64,000 bases of DNA from Streptomyces sp. NBC_01497 (GCF_036250695.1 NZ_CP109428.1:186001-250000), one strand, 5' to 3'. Numbered from the stretch's first letter, positions 28,922 to 38,204 are shown. Translations and numbers: made by a program. The notes: generated from the letters alone by a model not told the origin.

Positions 28922-29821
28922 TCACTGAGCCTTTGCCAACTTGCGCCCGGTAGCGGCTCAGTTGGTTCGACACATGAGTGAAGCCTCTGGTAGACGGGTT
29001 CACGACCAAGATCACCCGATACCCACCAGAGGCTTCACGTGCTTGTCTACCGGTGCGGGCTGGACGTGTCCAGTCGGTCCTTGACGTACCTCGCCACTCG
29101 TCTGCGCGAACACCGTCGCCGGATCGGAAGCCGCTGGCGCCGGCTATCGGTCGGCCGTCAAGCTCTGCTGGTGTTGGCGCATCTGCGCAACGGGCCTACG
29201 TACGCCCAGCTCACAGCGGGTTTCGAGATGGGGACGAGCACGGTCTACCGCTACATCAGCGAGGCCGTCGACCTCCTGGCCGCCCTCGCACCGACCCTCG
29301 ACGAGGCCGTCCAAGCCGCATCGACGAAGGCTTACGTCCTGCTCGACGGGACTCTCCTGCCCATCGACCGGATCGCTGCCGACCGGCCCTACTACTCCGG
29401 CAAGCACAAGAGACACGGCATGAACGTGCAGGTCATCGCCGACCCGTTCGGCCGGCTGCTGTGGGCCTCGCCGGCACTGCCTGGGGCCGTCCACGACGTT
29501 CGCGCAGCCCGGGAACACGGCATCATCGATGCTCTTGACCAGGCCCACCCCCTGCTGGGCGGACAAGGGCTACCAAGGCGCCGGCGGCACGATCCGGGTC
29601 CCCTTCCGCGGCCGATGGGAGGCTCTCTCCGCCGGTCAGCAGGCCGTGAACCGATCTCAGGCCAAGATCCGAGCCCTCGTCGAGCAAGCCATGGCCACCC
29701 TCAAGTCCTGGCGACTACTCCGCAAACTTCGCTGCTCGACCACCCGCATCACCGGCCTCGTCCAGGCCGTACTCACCCTGCATCACGCCAGCTCAACCGC
29801 AGGTTGAAAAAGCCTCACTGA
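28922..29821 (+). mobile_element. IS5-like insertion sequence, copy 2
   Basis: Same element type as 3825-4724 and also 900 bp. The left end is TCACTGAGCCTTTGCCAAC; the right end read inward is TCAGTGAGGCTTTTTCAAC. It lies immediately behind the terminator of the SDR gene. The right repeat continues into an older IS5 remnant region. Confidence 0.8.
29039..29807 (+). CDS. IS5 family (DDE_Tnp_4 type) transposase read in two frames
   Basis: The first frame starts at 29039 (LVYRCGLDVSSRSLTYLATR) and includes TYAQLTAGFEMGTSTVYRYI and YVLLDGTLLPIDRIAADRPY. At CAC CCC CTG CTG (29546-29557) a +1 shift leads to CWADKGYQGAGGTIRVPFRG, then AMATLKSWRLLRKLRCSTTR, and the stop at 29807. The shift point is the same as in copy 1 although the surrounding DNA has diverged. 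The rest of the protein is complete, so the element may be active if the shift is programmed. Confidence 0.75.
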
Positions 29822-29909
29822 CGGTGTCGGCAGTCGACTCCGACGGTGTTTCTTCCCCCGCAGGGAGTCGGGCTGACGGTTCTGCCAGACAGCGCCCTTA
29901 TCTTCGCGT

Positions 29910-30345
29910 CTACCGGCTTGGCGTCAGACACACGGTCAGGAGGATGATGGCCGCCCAGGTGATACGTGTTTCGGAGTGCTGGACGAGCCGTTCGTAGTAC
30001 CGCGCGTGTCGGCAGGCGTGCACCATCCATGCCCACGTCCATACGACAGCCCAGCAACGGGGCAGCACGACGAACCCAGAGGCGTTCTTGGGACGCCTCA
30101 CGGTCTCGATCGTGAGGCTGAGGTATTTCGCCACCCAGATCACAAGCTCTCCGGCGTAGGCGAAGTCGGCCTCAGACGATAGCGATCCCGGGCTGCATCA
30201 GACAGAAGCGGAAGAGAGGCTCCTTGACCGCGTCGCGGTCGGTCAGCGAGGCCGGGGTAACCACAACCAGCAGAAGCAAGCCGCGTGTGTCGACCACCAG
30301 GTGCCGTTTGCGTCCTTCGATCTCTTTGCCAGCGTCACAGCCGCG
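29910..30345 (-). pseudogene. IS5 family transposase remnant
   Basis: The minus strand holds TPASLTDRDAVKEPLFRF (about 30200-30250), then after shifts AYAGELVIWVAKYLSLTIET, VRRPKNASGFVVLPRCWAVV and WTWAWMVHACRHARYYERLV QHSE. These are the C-terminal half of an IS5 transposase. Stops and frame changes show it is dead. The 30345-30580 stretch beside it has no recognisable content. Confidence 0.7.
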
Positions 30346-30582
30346 TGGGCAGGCCCTTGCCCCGTACCGCGATCACCGTGACCCGCGGCTCCGAGCTGTG
30401 GGAGTTGTTCCGACGGGTGGTGCTGGTACTCCAGCAGGCTTTCTGACCTGGAAGTTTCGCCGGGCGGCGGGAGTGTAGCGAGGCCCGGAACGACCTGGGG
30501 TGATCTCACGGAGATCGCCCCTCGATCGTGCGACACCGCCCGGCATAGTGACAGTGGCGGGGCAGCCTCCCAAGGTGATTAC

Positions 30583-31573
30583 CGAGCATGCCGCCGCGCA
30601 GTGAAACCTTGAACTGGACGACCTCTTCGCAGCCATCGGTCATCGTTTCGACCGCGTGGAACTCCGCCGCCGTATGCGCGACTACGTGCGCGGTCTGCTC
30701 GCGCCGGTAGCCCGCAAGAACAGCTGGCAGCTGGCTGAGCATGAAGGGCATCGCACTCCCGACGGACTGCAGCACCTGCTCGCCGGCGCAAAGTGGGAGA
30801 CGACCGCATCCGCGACGAGCTCCAGGAGACGTCGCTGACCAACTCGGCGAGGACGGCGGAGTCCTCATCGTCGATATACGGGGTTCATCAAGAAGGGCAC
30901 CGCCTCGGCCGGGGCTCAGCGTCAGTACTCCGGGACCGCCGGCCGTACCGAGAACTGCCAGATCGGCGTTCGCCGCCTACGCCACCGCTCGCGGTCGTGC
31001 ACTGGTCGATCGCGAGTTGTATCTCCCCAAGTCCTGAGCCGCGGACAGTGAACGCTGCCGGGCGGCCAAGGTTCCCGACGACCGGGAGTTCGCCACCAAG
31101 GGAGGACTGGCGCGGCGCGTAGTACTGCGTGCCCTTGCCTCACCGCTTCCCATAGCCTGGGTCACTGCGGATTCCGCCTACGGGTAGGAACCGCTTCCGC
31201 CGACTGCTGGAACAGTCTGGCGTCGGCTATGTGCTGACCGTTCCCAAGTCCCAGTTCACCGTGGGCTGTCCTCGCATCAACGGCCTGTTTGACAGGCCCC
31301 GGCGGAGGCGTGGGAGAAGATTTCCTGCGGCGACGGCGCGAAAGGTCCCCGCTTCTACTGCTGGGCGGCTGTGCAGTTGCCGGCCGTCGCCGAGTTCGAC
31401 TATCAGGGCGAGGCTCCCCACCGGATGCGGCCGGCACTGGCTCGGCGCAGCATCAGCAAGCCCGACGAGATCGCGTGCTACCTCGCCTACGCCCCCCTTG
31501 GACGTCACTGTCGAGAAGTTGGTGAGGATCGCCGGGTCACGCTGGGCGATCGAGGAGTGTGTCCAGGCAGTAC
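30583..31573 (+). pseudogene. IS701 family transposase, many frameshifts
   Basis: Pieces in order: [64 protein letters not shown] (catalytic D region), [20 protein letters not shown] / [20 protein letters not shown], then VGYVLTVPKSQFTVGC and VEKLVRIAGSRWAIEECVQA (E region). They lie in at least three frames. It relates to the IS701 sequences near 20-22 kb and 41 kb. Confidence 0.75.
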
Positions 31574-31574
31574 C

Positions 31575-31746
31575 GGAGTGGTGTCGGCCGTTGCGCCCCC
31601 TGACGGTGTTAGGCACTTACCCGAGGAAGTTTGGCTGATGCTGCCGTCGGCGTTAGTCAGCCACCGCTGGGTTGTGGAACCATTGCACGGCGCGATCACC
31701 ACCGGCGTCCCGTCAGTATTGGAGGCTGGACTCACGTCCAGGCAGC
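31575..31746 (-). pseudogene. Ricin-type lectin (CBM13) fragment
   Basis: The minus strand reads CLDVSPASNTDGTPVVIAPC, NGSTTQRWLTNADGSISQTS, SGKCLTPSGGATADTTPV: one and a half ricin B-type repeats. It is wedged between IS701 and TnpB remnants and has neither start nor catalytic domain. It is a second scattered lectin fragment besides 11245-11530. Confidence 0.7.
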
Positions 31747-31749
31747 CCG

Positions 31750-32001
31750 GGTAGGGTTGCGCGTGCCCACGAACGGACGGCCGATGCGCGGCGTGAGTTC
31801 CACCATCAGCCCTCCACCAAACTGATCCGCGAAAACCAAGCGGTCGCCGTGGAAGACCTGGCGGTCAAAGGACTCGCCCGCACCGGCCTGGCCAAGTCCG
31901 CACACGACGCCGGATGGCAGACGTTCACCACGATGCTGGAGTACAAAGCCGCCCTGTGCGGGCGGGCCTTCCACCGCATCGGACGCTTCGAAGTTTCCCC
32001 G
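31750..32001 (+). pseudogene. IS200/IS605 TnpB (RNA-guided nuclease family), left fragment
   Basis: The frame reads RVARAHERTADARREFHHQP, STKLIRENQAVAVEDLAVKG (the E of the RuvC-like core lies in VEDL), then KSAHDAGWQTFTTMLEYKAA and FHRIGRFE. This is the C-terminal half of TnpB up to the insertion of an IS3 element at 32002. The N-terminal half is missing. It continues at about 33287. Confidence 0.8.
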
Positions 32002-32917
32002 TGATCATGGACACGTCTTTGTTATGCCGCGAGGGCTTGGTCTGTCGGTAGCGCAGGCGTGTCTCGTGGGGCGTGAGGTATCCCCAGTCGATGTGCTTGC
32101 GCAGGCGGCGTCTGTTGTAGAAGGTTTCGATGAAGTCGAAGATGTCGGCGCGGGCGGTGGCCCGGTCGGGCCAGAAGCGGGTGCCGATCTCTTCTTTCAG
32201 GACAGCCCAGAAGCTCTCCGCGGCGGCGTTGTCGAAGCAGCTTCCGGTCCGGCCCATGCTTTGGTGGTGCCCCAACGCGCCAATTCTGTGCCGCAGTTGA
32301 CTGGAGGTGTATTCGGATCCGCGGTCGCTGTGGATCACGCAGCCGGGCTCCAGGCGGCCGAGCGCGGCGGCCACGTCGAGGGCGTCGATGACGAGGTCGG
32401 CGCGGTGGTGGTCGGCCATCGAGTACCCGATCACCTCGCGGGTGGCCAGGTCCAACCACGAGGCGAGGTAGAGCCAGCCCTCGGCGGTGGGGATGTAGGT
32501 GATGTCCCCGACGATCTTCGTTCCGGGGCGGCCTGCGGTGAAGTCCCGGCCGACCAGGTCGGGCGACGGGGCGGCCTTGGTGTCGGCCTTGGTCAGGCTG
32601 CGGCGTCCAGTGCGCCGGCTGTTGCCGGCGATGCCGTTCTCCCGCATGACCCGCTCCACCCGTTTGCGGCTGACCACCCGTCCCTGCCGGCGCAGTTGGG
32701 CGGTGACGCGCGGGACACCGTAGTTTCGCCGGGACGCGATGTGGATCACCGTGATCTCGTGCGCCAGAACCCCGTCCGCCCGTCGCCTCGCTTCGCGGGC
32801 CTCGGCTCCGGCAACCCACGCGTAGTACGTCGAGCGGGCGGTCTTCATCACCTTGCAGAGCAGAGTGATCGTGTAATTCGCCTTCTCCGCGTGGATGAAC
32901 CGGCATATCTCGCTCAC
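31925..32917 (-). CDS. IS3 family transposase OrfB
   Basis: 330 residues from GTG 32915-32917, overlapping the orfA stop (GTGA). The rve integrase core is complete: KIVGDITYIPTAEGWLYLAS (D), CVIHSDRGSEYTSSQLRHRI (D) and NAAAESFWAVLKEEIGTRFW (E), preceded by an HTH_21 block RRNYGVPRVTAQLRRQGRVV. The end of the protein (from about HNKDVSMITG) reads through the terminal repeat into tnpB DNA. Another frame offers ALAA and a stop inside the element, so a one-base loss near 32030 probably altered the tail. It may still be active. Confidence 0.8.
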   Translation of the reverse strand: MSEICRFIHAEKANYTITLLCKVMKTARSTYYAWVAGAEAREARRRADGVLAHEITVIHIASRRNYGVPRVTAQLRRQGRVVSRKRVERVMRENGIAGNSRRTGRRSLTKADTKAAPSPDLVGRDFTAGRPGTKIVGDITYIPTAEGWLYLASWLDLATREVIGYSMADHHRADLVIDALDVAAALGRLEPGCVIHSDRGSEYTSSQLRHRIGALGHHQSMGRTGSCFDNAAAESFWAVLKEEIGTRFWPDRATARADIFDFIETFYNRRRLRKHIDWGYLTPHETRLRYRQTKPSRHNKDVSMITGKLRSVRCGGRPARTGRLCTPASW

Positions 32918-33276
32918 CGGTCGCTCTCCTTCACGAAGAAGGCGGTCGCTTTTTTCAGGATCTCGATCGTCTTCGCCTGCTCAGCCGTCAGCTTCCGCAG
33001 CCGCTTCAGTTCCTCGTCCCTATCGTCGGCGGCCCGCACGACACCGGGCCCCGATCCGTTGTCCTGGGCGGCGCGGGCCTTCTTCGCCCAGCCCCGCAGG
33101 GACTCCGAGCTGATCCCGAGTTCCCGGGCGACTTCGGTCACCGTCCGGCCCGACGACCGCACGAGCTCGATCGCGTCCCGCTTGTACTCGTCCGAGTACC
33201 GATTCGTGTACTTGCTTCCCACCTGGCACTACTTCCTCTGGAACCTCAGATCCCAGTCTCCAGGTGTCCGTGATCA
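32002..33276 (-). mobile_element. IS3 family insertion sequence inside tnpB
   Basis: A 1275-bp element with ends TGATCATGGACAC (left) and the complement of TGATCACGGACAC (right). It carries orfA and orfB on the minus strand and splits a TnpB gene lying on the plus strand. Both reading frames are open, although orfB ends outside the element. Confidence 0.8.
32914..33222 (-). CDS. IS3 family transposase OrfA
   Basis: 102 residues from ATG 33222. It has an HTH of the Tnp_1 type (YSDEYKRDAIELVRSSGRTV, TEVARELGISSESLRGWAKK) followed by a coiled-coil segment (DEELKRLRKLTAEQAKTIEI, LKKATAFF). It is the DNA-binding partner of OrfB. Confidence 0.85.
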   Translation of the reverse strand: MGSKYTNRYSDEYKRDAIELVRSSGRTVTEVARELGISSESLRGWAKKARAAQDNGSGPGVVRAADDRDEELKRLRKLTAEQAKTIEILKKATAFFVKESDR

Positions 33277-33278
33277 AG

Positions 33279-33475
33279 GGGACGCTTCAGCTTCGAGCCG
33301 CCGTCCCAGGTGTGCTCGCAGTGCGGCGTCAAGGACAGCCCCAAGCCCCTGCACGTCCGCACGTGGACATGCAGGGCCTGCGGCGCCCACCTGGACCGGG
33401 ACATCAACGCGGCGGTCAACGTCGCCAAGGCCGCCGGACTGGCCGTATCAGCCTGTCGAGCGCGGGTAAGAAGAC
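33279..33475 (+). pseudogene. TnpB, right fragment with zinc finger
   Basis: The frame reads SFEPPSQVCSQCGVKDSPKP, LHVRTWTCRACGAHLDRDIN, AAVNVAKAAGLAVSACRARV. The CxxC...CxxC zinc ribbon and the final RuvC aspartate (LDRDINAA) are typical of TnpB. It is cut from its other half by the IS3 element and closed on the right by an IS5 element at 33473. Confidence 0.85.
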
Positions 33476-34315
33476 ATCTCATTTGGCTAGTCGGGGTATT
33501 CTGCGCTGGTGGGGATTGTGGAGCGTCTTGTACCTGATGACTTGTGGGATCTGTTCCAGCGGGTGGTGCCGCCGGCTCCGGTTCGGCCGCAAGGTGGTGG
33601 CCGGCGGCGACATGGGGAACGTGAGGTGTTGGCGGCGATTGTCTTCGTTGCCACGTCGGGCTGTACGTGGGCGCAGTTGCCGCCGTCGTTCGGGCCGTCA
33701 GGGCCGACAGCCCACCGGCGCTTCAGCGAGTGGTCGAAGGCCAGGGTGTGGGCCAAGCTGCACCGCCTGGTCCTGGACGAACTCGGGGCGCGCGGCGAGC
33801 TGGACTGGTCGCGGTGCGCGATCGACTCGGTGAACATGCGGGCCCTGAAAAGGGGGACCTGACAGGTCCGAATCCTGTGGATCGCGGTAAGTACGGGTCA
33901 AAGATCCACTTGATCACCGAGCGGACTGGTTTACCGCTCTCGGTCGGCATCTCCGGCGCGAACATGCACGACAGCCAGGGCCTGGAGCCGCTGGTACGAG
34001 GTATCCCGCCTATCCGCTCCCGGCGCGGCCCCAGGCGGAAAGCCGGGCAAGCTGCACGGCGACAAAGGCTACGACTACCGCCACCTGCGTCAATGGCTCA
34101 GCAACCGCGGCATCACCCACCGCATCGCCCGCAGAGGCGTCGACTCCTCCGAGCGCCTGGGCCGTCATCGCTGGGTCGTGGAACGGTCGATGTCCTGGCT
34201 CGCCGGCTGCCGCCGCCTCCACCGCCGCTACGAACGCAAAGCAGAACACTTCCTCGCCTTCGCCGGCATCGCCGCAACCCTCATCTGCTACCGCCGACTA
34301 GCCAAATGAGATGTC
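33473..34315 (+). mobile_element. IS5 family insertion sequence, perfect terminal repeats, transposase broken
   Basis: The ends are GACATCTCATTTGGCTAGTC and its perfect complement (22 bp in all). The transposase starts at GTG 33509 (MGIVERLVPDDLWDLFQRVV) and stops early at 33862, where AAAAGGGGG has lost one base against the intact copy at 54748-55551. A second indel near 34040 follows. The later blocks LTGPNPVDRGKYGSKIHLIT, DKGYDYRHLRQWLSNRGITH and RSMSWLAGCRRLHRRYERKA remain. It was inserted at the end of a tnpB remnant. Confidence 0.85.
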
Positions 34316-34479
34316 CTCTAAGACCGGTACTCGTACCGGCGCAGCGCGAAGAAACAGGAACCCACCCGAAGCCCCAGCCGGTGACCACCAGCAGGCAGGC
34401 GGGAATCTCCCTCCTTCAGGGCGGAGAGGATGTCCATACTGGCGCGCCAGGGCCGCGGACCAGCCCGGCCGGCAGGTAG

Positions 34480-35262
34480 CCGATACGGCGCTCGCCGAAC
34501 GGATGCGGGCCGTGCATCGCAAGTCGGACGGAACCTACGGCGTCCCGAGCTTCACCGCCGAGCGCCGGGAAAGGGGACAGCATGTTAACCACATGCGGAT
34601 CGCGCGCATGATGCGGAGCATCGGCCTGGAAGGGTGCGGCTGCGTCGCAGGCACTGCACTCCGGACTCGGCCGCAGCGAAGGCCCCCGACTTGATCGGCC
34701 GCGTTTTCACCGCGACGGAGCTGAACACGAAATATGTAGGCGACATCACATATCTCGCGCTGGAGGGTGGCAAGTTCCTCTACCCTGCGACCATCATCGA
34801 CCTCGCCTCGCGCCGGCTGGGCGATCGCCGATCACATGCGCACCGAGCTCGTCACCGACACTCTGGCGGCCGCCGAGACAGCCGTGGCAGCCTCGCCGAG
34901 GCGGTCATGCACAGCGACCACGGCACCCAATACACCAGTCGGGCCTTCGCCGACGCCTGCCGCACAGCCGGCGTCCACCAATCCATGAGCGCGGTGGGTA
35001 GCTCGGCAGACAACGCGCTCGCCGAGTCCTTCAACGCGACGTTCAAACGCGAGACACCCCAGGGCCGAAGGATCTGGTCTAACGAGCGCGAGGGCCGCCT
35101 CGATGCCTTCCGCGGGCTGAATCGCTACAAGGACCGGCGCCGTCACCCCAGTCTCGGGCAACGTAGCCGGACCGCCTATGAGACAGCCTCAACAACGACA
35201 TCAATTACGCTGTCGCCAGCCGCATAAGCCGTGTCCAGGAGTCAGGGTCAAGGCCCGCCGGC
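34480..35262 (+). pseudogene. IS3 family transposase OrfB remnant
   Basis: It contains AERMRAVHRKSDGTYGVPSF, then from 34634 LRRRHCTPDSAAAKAPDLIG, NTKYVGDITYLALEGGKFLY, VMHSDHGTQYTSRAFADACR and NALAESFNATFKRETPQGRR. OrfA and the first part of orfB are gone and at least two frameshifts exist. The right end GGGTCAAGGCCCG is that of the IS3 element at 15698-16998, so it is an old relative. Confidence 0.8.
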
Positions 35263-35470
35263 AGTTCAGCCCGGTCCTGGACGAGATCCGCGTTCCCGGC
35301 CTGGTCAGCCGGTCGCCCACCCGGCCTCACGTGGTGGTCGCCGATAAGGCGTACTGCGTCCCGCAGGAACCGTTTTCACTTGCGTAGACGCGGGGTCGAA
35401 TTGACCGTGGTCGAGAAGAGGGATCCAGCTGCCCATCGCAAGAACCGCAGCTTACGCGGCGGACAGCCTG
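35260..35470 (+). pseudogene. IS5 family transposase fragment
   Basis: FSPVLDEIRVPGLVSRSPTR, PHVVVADKAYC and, in another frame, FHLRRRGVELTVVEKRDPAA HRKNRSLRGGQP: the middle of an IS5 transposase, directly joined to the IS3 remnant. Both ends are missing. Confidence 0.65.
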
Positions 35471-35793
35471 TCACCTGGGGTAAATCGCTGTAGAAGCTCC
35501 GCAGCAGTGTCGAATGCACCATCAACAACGTCAAGCATGGCGCCGTCGCCCGCTACGACAAAAACCCGAAAGCTACCAGGCTGGGCGTGCGTTGCGAGCC
35601 AGTTCCTACTGATCCGATACTCTCGAATCACGGCGTCGATCACAACTCCACGGGGACGCTTGTCGGTCAGGCCCCGCCCGCGGCTGGCTCTGCCGCTTGA
35701 ATGTGAGGCGGGGTATGTGCCATGAGCGCAGCAGCGGCGATGCCGCTTGTGGATCTCGATCACGGCCCGAGCCGCTCCGGCAGATCTTGCCAT
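35452..35793 (-). CDS. Possible small hypothetical protein or gene fragment
   Basis: 113 codons from 35793. The segment RGVVIDAVIREYRISRNWLA, THAQPGSFRVFVVAGDGAML, DVVDGAFDTAAELLQRF has protein-like composition but I do not recognise a family. It overlaps the end of the IS5 fragment and stops 21 bp before a MITE border. It may be a remnant of a larger gene. Confidence 0.3.
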   Translation of the reverse strand: MARSAGAARAVIEIHKRHRRCCAHGTYPASHSSGRASRGRGLTDKRPRGVVIDAVIREYRISRNWLATHAQPGSFRVFVVAGDGAMLDVVDGAFDTAAELLQRFTPGDRLSAA

Positions 35794-35813
35794 TGCAGAC
35801 CCGCCCCGCCCGG

Positions 35814-35971
35814 TAAGGGCTGTCCCGTAACCCTGGTCAGCGCTTGCCGATGTCCGGTTCGGCCTACTTGGTTAGGATCCAGTTTAGGCCGCGACTCGGG
35901 GCGCAACCGGACAATCAGATCTGCTTGTGGTGACCTACCGACCTCCGCCCCGGGTTACGGGACAACGCTTA
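35814..35971 (+). mobile_element. 158-bp CTAG-type MITE, copy 5
   Basis: Plus orientation, TA+AGGGCTGTCCCGTAACC...TTACGGGACAACGCT+TA. The left outside base is G instead of the usual C; the right one is G. Confidence 0.9.
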
Positions 35972-36099
35972 GGAAGCCTGGTTGCCCACCCGGATGGTGA
36001 TCGCTCCCCCGACCCCCACGCATGCCACCAGAAGGCAAGACCGGCTCTAGCCGATCTCGTGCGGTGTTATCGATGTCCCAGTCTTCATTGGCGTCGTCA

Positions 36100-36132
36100 G
36101 GTGGCACTATACACGGCATGTATAGTGCCACC
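36100..36132. promoter_or_regulatory. Perfect 14-bp inverted repeat upstream of acyltransferase gene
   Basis: GGTGGCACTATACA, five-base spacer CGGCA, then the exact complement. It lies 35-67 bp upstream of the acyltransferase start and is AT-rich in its inner half, like an operator for a dimeric regulator. The arm GGTGGCACTATA is found again just upstream of the TetR gene at 8077-8088. Confidence 0.6.
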
Positions 36133-36166
36133 CAATCTTGAATCCGTCATGTACTACGGAGGCTTC

Positions 36167-37378
36167 ATGTTCGGGCAGACATCGATCGGCCGTCGACGGG
36201 ACCACCACCAGCGTCGAGTCGCTGTCATTGCTCAAGTACCCGCACCAGAGCCACCTCACGGGACAACAGGAGTGGGTCGACTGGCAGCGATTGATGGGTT
36301 GCGACTCGTTGCCGCCCTGTCAGTGGCGATGTTCCACTACTTCGGAAGTATCACTCACGGCTTTTGGGGGGCGCACGACCTGCAGCAGTTCGCTCCAACG
36401 CTCCACGAAATAAGTCGATATGGCTGGCTGGGCGTGGAGTTTTTCTTCATGATTAGCGGGTTTGTTATCTGCATGAGCTGCTGGGGTCGCAGCCCTGTGC
36501 AGTTCGCAGTCTCCAGGGCTTCGCGCCTTTTTCCGGCGTACTGGTGCAGTCTCCTGCTGATAGTCGCTCTCGTTCTGATTGCTCGTGTAGTACACCTGAA
36601 GACGGCCACGCTTATCGATCCGCGCACTGATTTGGCTAACTTCACGATGGCGCCAGGACCCCTAGGGGTGGGGCTGACTGACGGTGTGGCCTGGACCCTG
36701 TGGGTAGAAGCTCGTTTCTACCTCCTCATGGCCATCATGCTTTGTGTAGGGCTCACTTACCGTAGGATTGTGGCTTTCTGTGGCATCTGGCTGACGCTTT
36801 CCCTTGCCGCCCAAGAGCTCGACTCCACTGTAATGAAAGAATTTCTCATCCCTCAATACAGCGGTCTGTTCATTCTGGGAATATCTCTTTACTTGATGCA
36901 TCGTTTCGGGCAAAATGCTGTACTGTGGTTGCTTGCAGGATTCTCCTGGTCCTATGAATTGACCCTACTTCAGCAGCGAGTTGATAGCCACGGAGCAAAC
37001 GCCACGTCAGGTGGGCACCTCTCGTGGGGGGTCTGCGCACTAGCGATCACCATCTTCGCGGTGGTGCTGGCATCCGTCGCGGTCGGTCCACTCTGCCGTA
37101 CCCAGAGCCGGTGGCTGGTCCGGGCGGGAGCGCTCACGTATCCCTTTTATCTCGTGCATCAGAGCCTTGGTGTACCGGTAGCAAAGGCCCTGGTACAGCA
37201 TGTTCCAGGCATGGGTGTCCTGAAGGCGTCCTTTACCGCAATCGGCCTATCCCTGGTACTGGCCGGGATCATATATCGTTGGGTAGACAAACCAGGTGCC
37301 CGAAAAATGCGCTACTGGTTGACGCGTGGAATGAATCCGGAAGGGCCCGTTCCCGCATCACCGTCAAGCGCCATGTAG
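36167..37378 (+). CDS. Acyltransferase-3 family membrane protein (OafA/YrhL type)
   Basis: 403 residues from ATG 36167, four bases after GGAGG; ATG 36149 lacks such a site. The family start is AAIDGLRLVAALSVAMFHYF, where the R and H of the R-x10-H motif lie. About ten hydrophobic segments follow (for example WLGVEFFFMISGFVICMSCW, WCSLLLIVALVLIARVV, GVCALAITIFAVVLASVAVG, VLKASFTAIGLSLVLAGIIY). These integral membrane enzymes transfer acyl groups to surface sugars, lipids or antibiotics. No glycan gene is adjacent, so the substrate is open. The gene is lower in GC than its IS neighbours. A palindrome upstream suggests regulation. Confidence 0.9.
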   Translation: MFGQTSIGRRRDHHQRRVAVIAQVPAPEPPHGTTGVGRLAAIDGLRLVAALSVAMFHYFGSITHGFWGAHDLQQFAPTLHEISRYGWLGVEFFFMISGFVICMSCWGRSPVQFAVSRASRLFPAYWCSLLLIVALVLIARVVHLKTATLIDPRTDLANFTMAPGPLGVGLTDGVAWTLWVEARFYLLMAIMLCVGLTYRRIVAFCGIWLTLSLAAQELDSTVMKEFLIPQYSGLFILGISLYLMHRFGQNAVLWLLAGFSWSYELTLLQQRVDSHGANATSGGHLSWGVCALAITIFAVVLASVAVGPLCRTQSRWLVRAGALTYPFYLVHQSLGVPVAKALVQHVPGMGVLKASFTAIGLSLVLAGIIYRWVDKPGARKMRYWLTRGMNPEGPVPASPSSAM

Positions 37379-37564
37379 AAGAGTGCTCCGGACCGTGGGA
37401 TTTGACCCCAGCCGCCCGTACCGGTTCCCGTTGCAGACGCTGCGTCCAGTTTCCGTCGCGGCACCCGCGGCGCGCCCGCGCTCTCCGACCACAGCCGTCG
37501 TTGTCGAACGCGGGGCGTGAATGCCCAGCAAGTCGCTTGCATGGCGCACGAATACCCACACATC
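37379..37564. other. Short gene-free gap
   Basis: No gene or clear hairpin recognised between the acyltransferase stop and the IS5 remnant. Confidence 0.4.
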
Positions 37565-38040
37565 CCCTAACCGAATTTACGGGTTTTCCGGGTGGTGAGT
37601 CTCCACGGTATTTGACGAGGCTGGTGGCGATGACTGTGAAGCCCAGGACTTGTTCGGGTTTGCGTTCGTGGCCGCGGTGCAGACGGCGGCAGCCGGTGAA
37701 CCAGGACGTGGTGCGGTCGGCGGTGTCGGGCGGCCCGCACGGACGTCGGACGGGCGCTACACCACTACGAGAGGCTGCACGGCGAGTTTTTGTGGTTGTT
37801 CGCCGCAGCGACGGAGATCGAAAAATTTAAACGTTGCGCCGAGTTCTTCGAGGGGCGCGGAACGCACGTGGCCATACGCAGGCCGTGGACTGTTGGGCGA
37901 AAGTAGCTCAGGCCGGCCCGGACACGGCGGCAACTGTCGGCCGGATGGCTAAATCTAGCGACGAACACGATCGCCGTCAGTACTTCCTGGTCGCCGGCCC
38001 TCTGCCGGCCGCCATCCTGTGGGTGCACGATCTCCGCCGC
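37565..38040 (-). pseudogene. IS5 family transposase remnant with internal deletion
   Basis: The minus strand holds the N-terminal part AAEIVHPQDGGRQRAGDQEV, LTAIVFVA (38040-37950) and the C-terminal part DRTTSWFTGCRRLHRGHERK, PEQVLGFTVIATSLVKYR (37740-37600). The centre is lost or scrambled. A MITE borders its 5' end exactly at 38041. Confidence 0.75.
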
Positions 38041-38198
38041 TAAGCGTTGTCCCGTAACTCAGGGCAGGGGTTGGTAGGTCACCACAAGCAGATCTGATTG
38101 TCAGGTTGCGCCCCGAATCGCGGCCTAGACCAGATCCTAACCAAGTAGGTTGAACCGGACGTTGGCAAGCAGTGCCCAGAGTTACGGGACAGCCCTGA
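38041..38198 (-). mobile_element. 158-bp CTAG-type MITE, copy 6
   Basis: Minus orientation, C-TA+AGCGTTGTCCCGTAACTC...GTTACGGGACAGCCC+TGAG. The right border has G for T (CTGAG instead of CTTAG). Confidence 0.9.
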
Positions 38199-38204
38199 GG
38201 TAAC

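Noticed and set aside
32024..33469. 481-codon open frame on the plus strand over the IS3 element
   Set aside because: It lies opposite orfA and orfB, whose DDE and HTH motifs are unambiguous.
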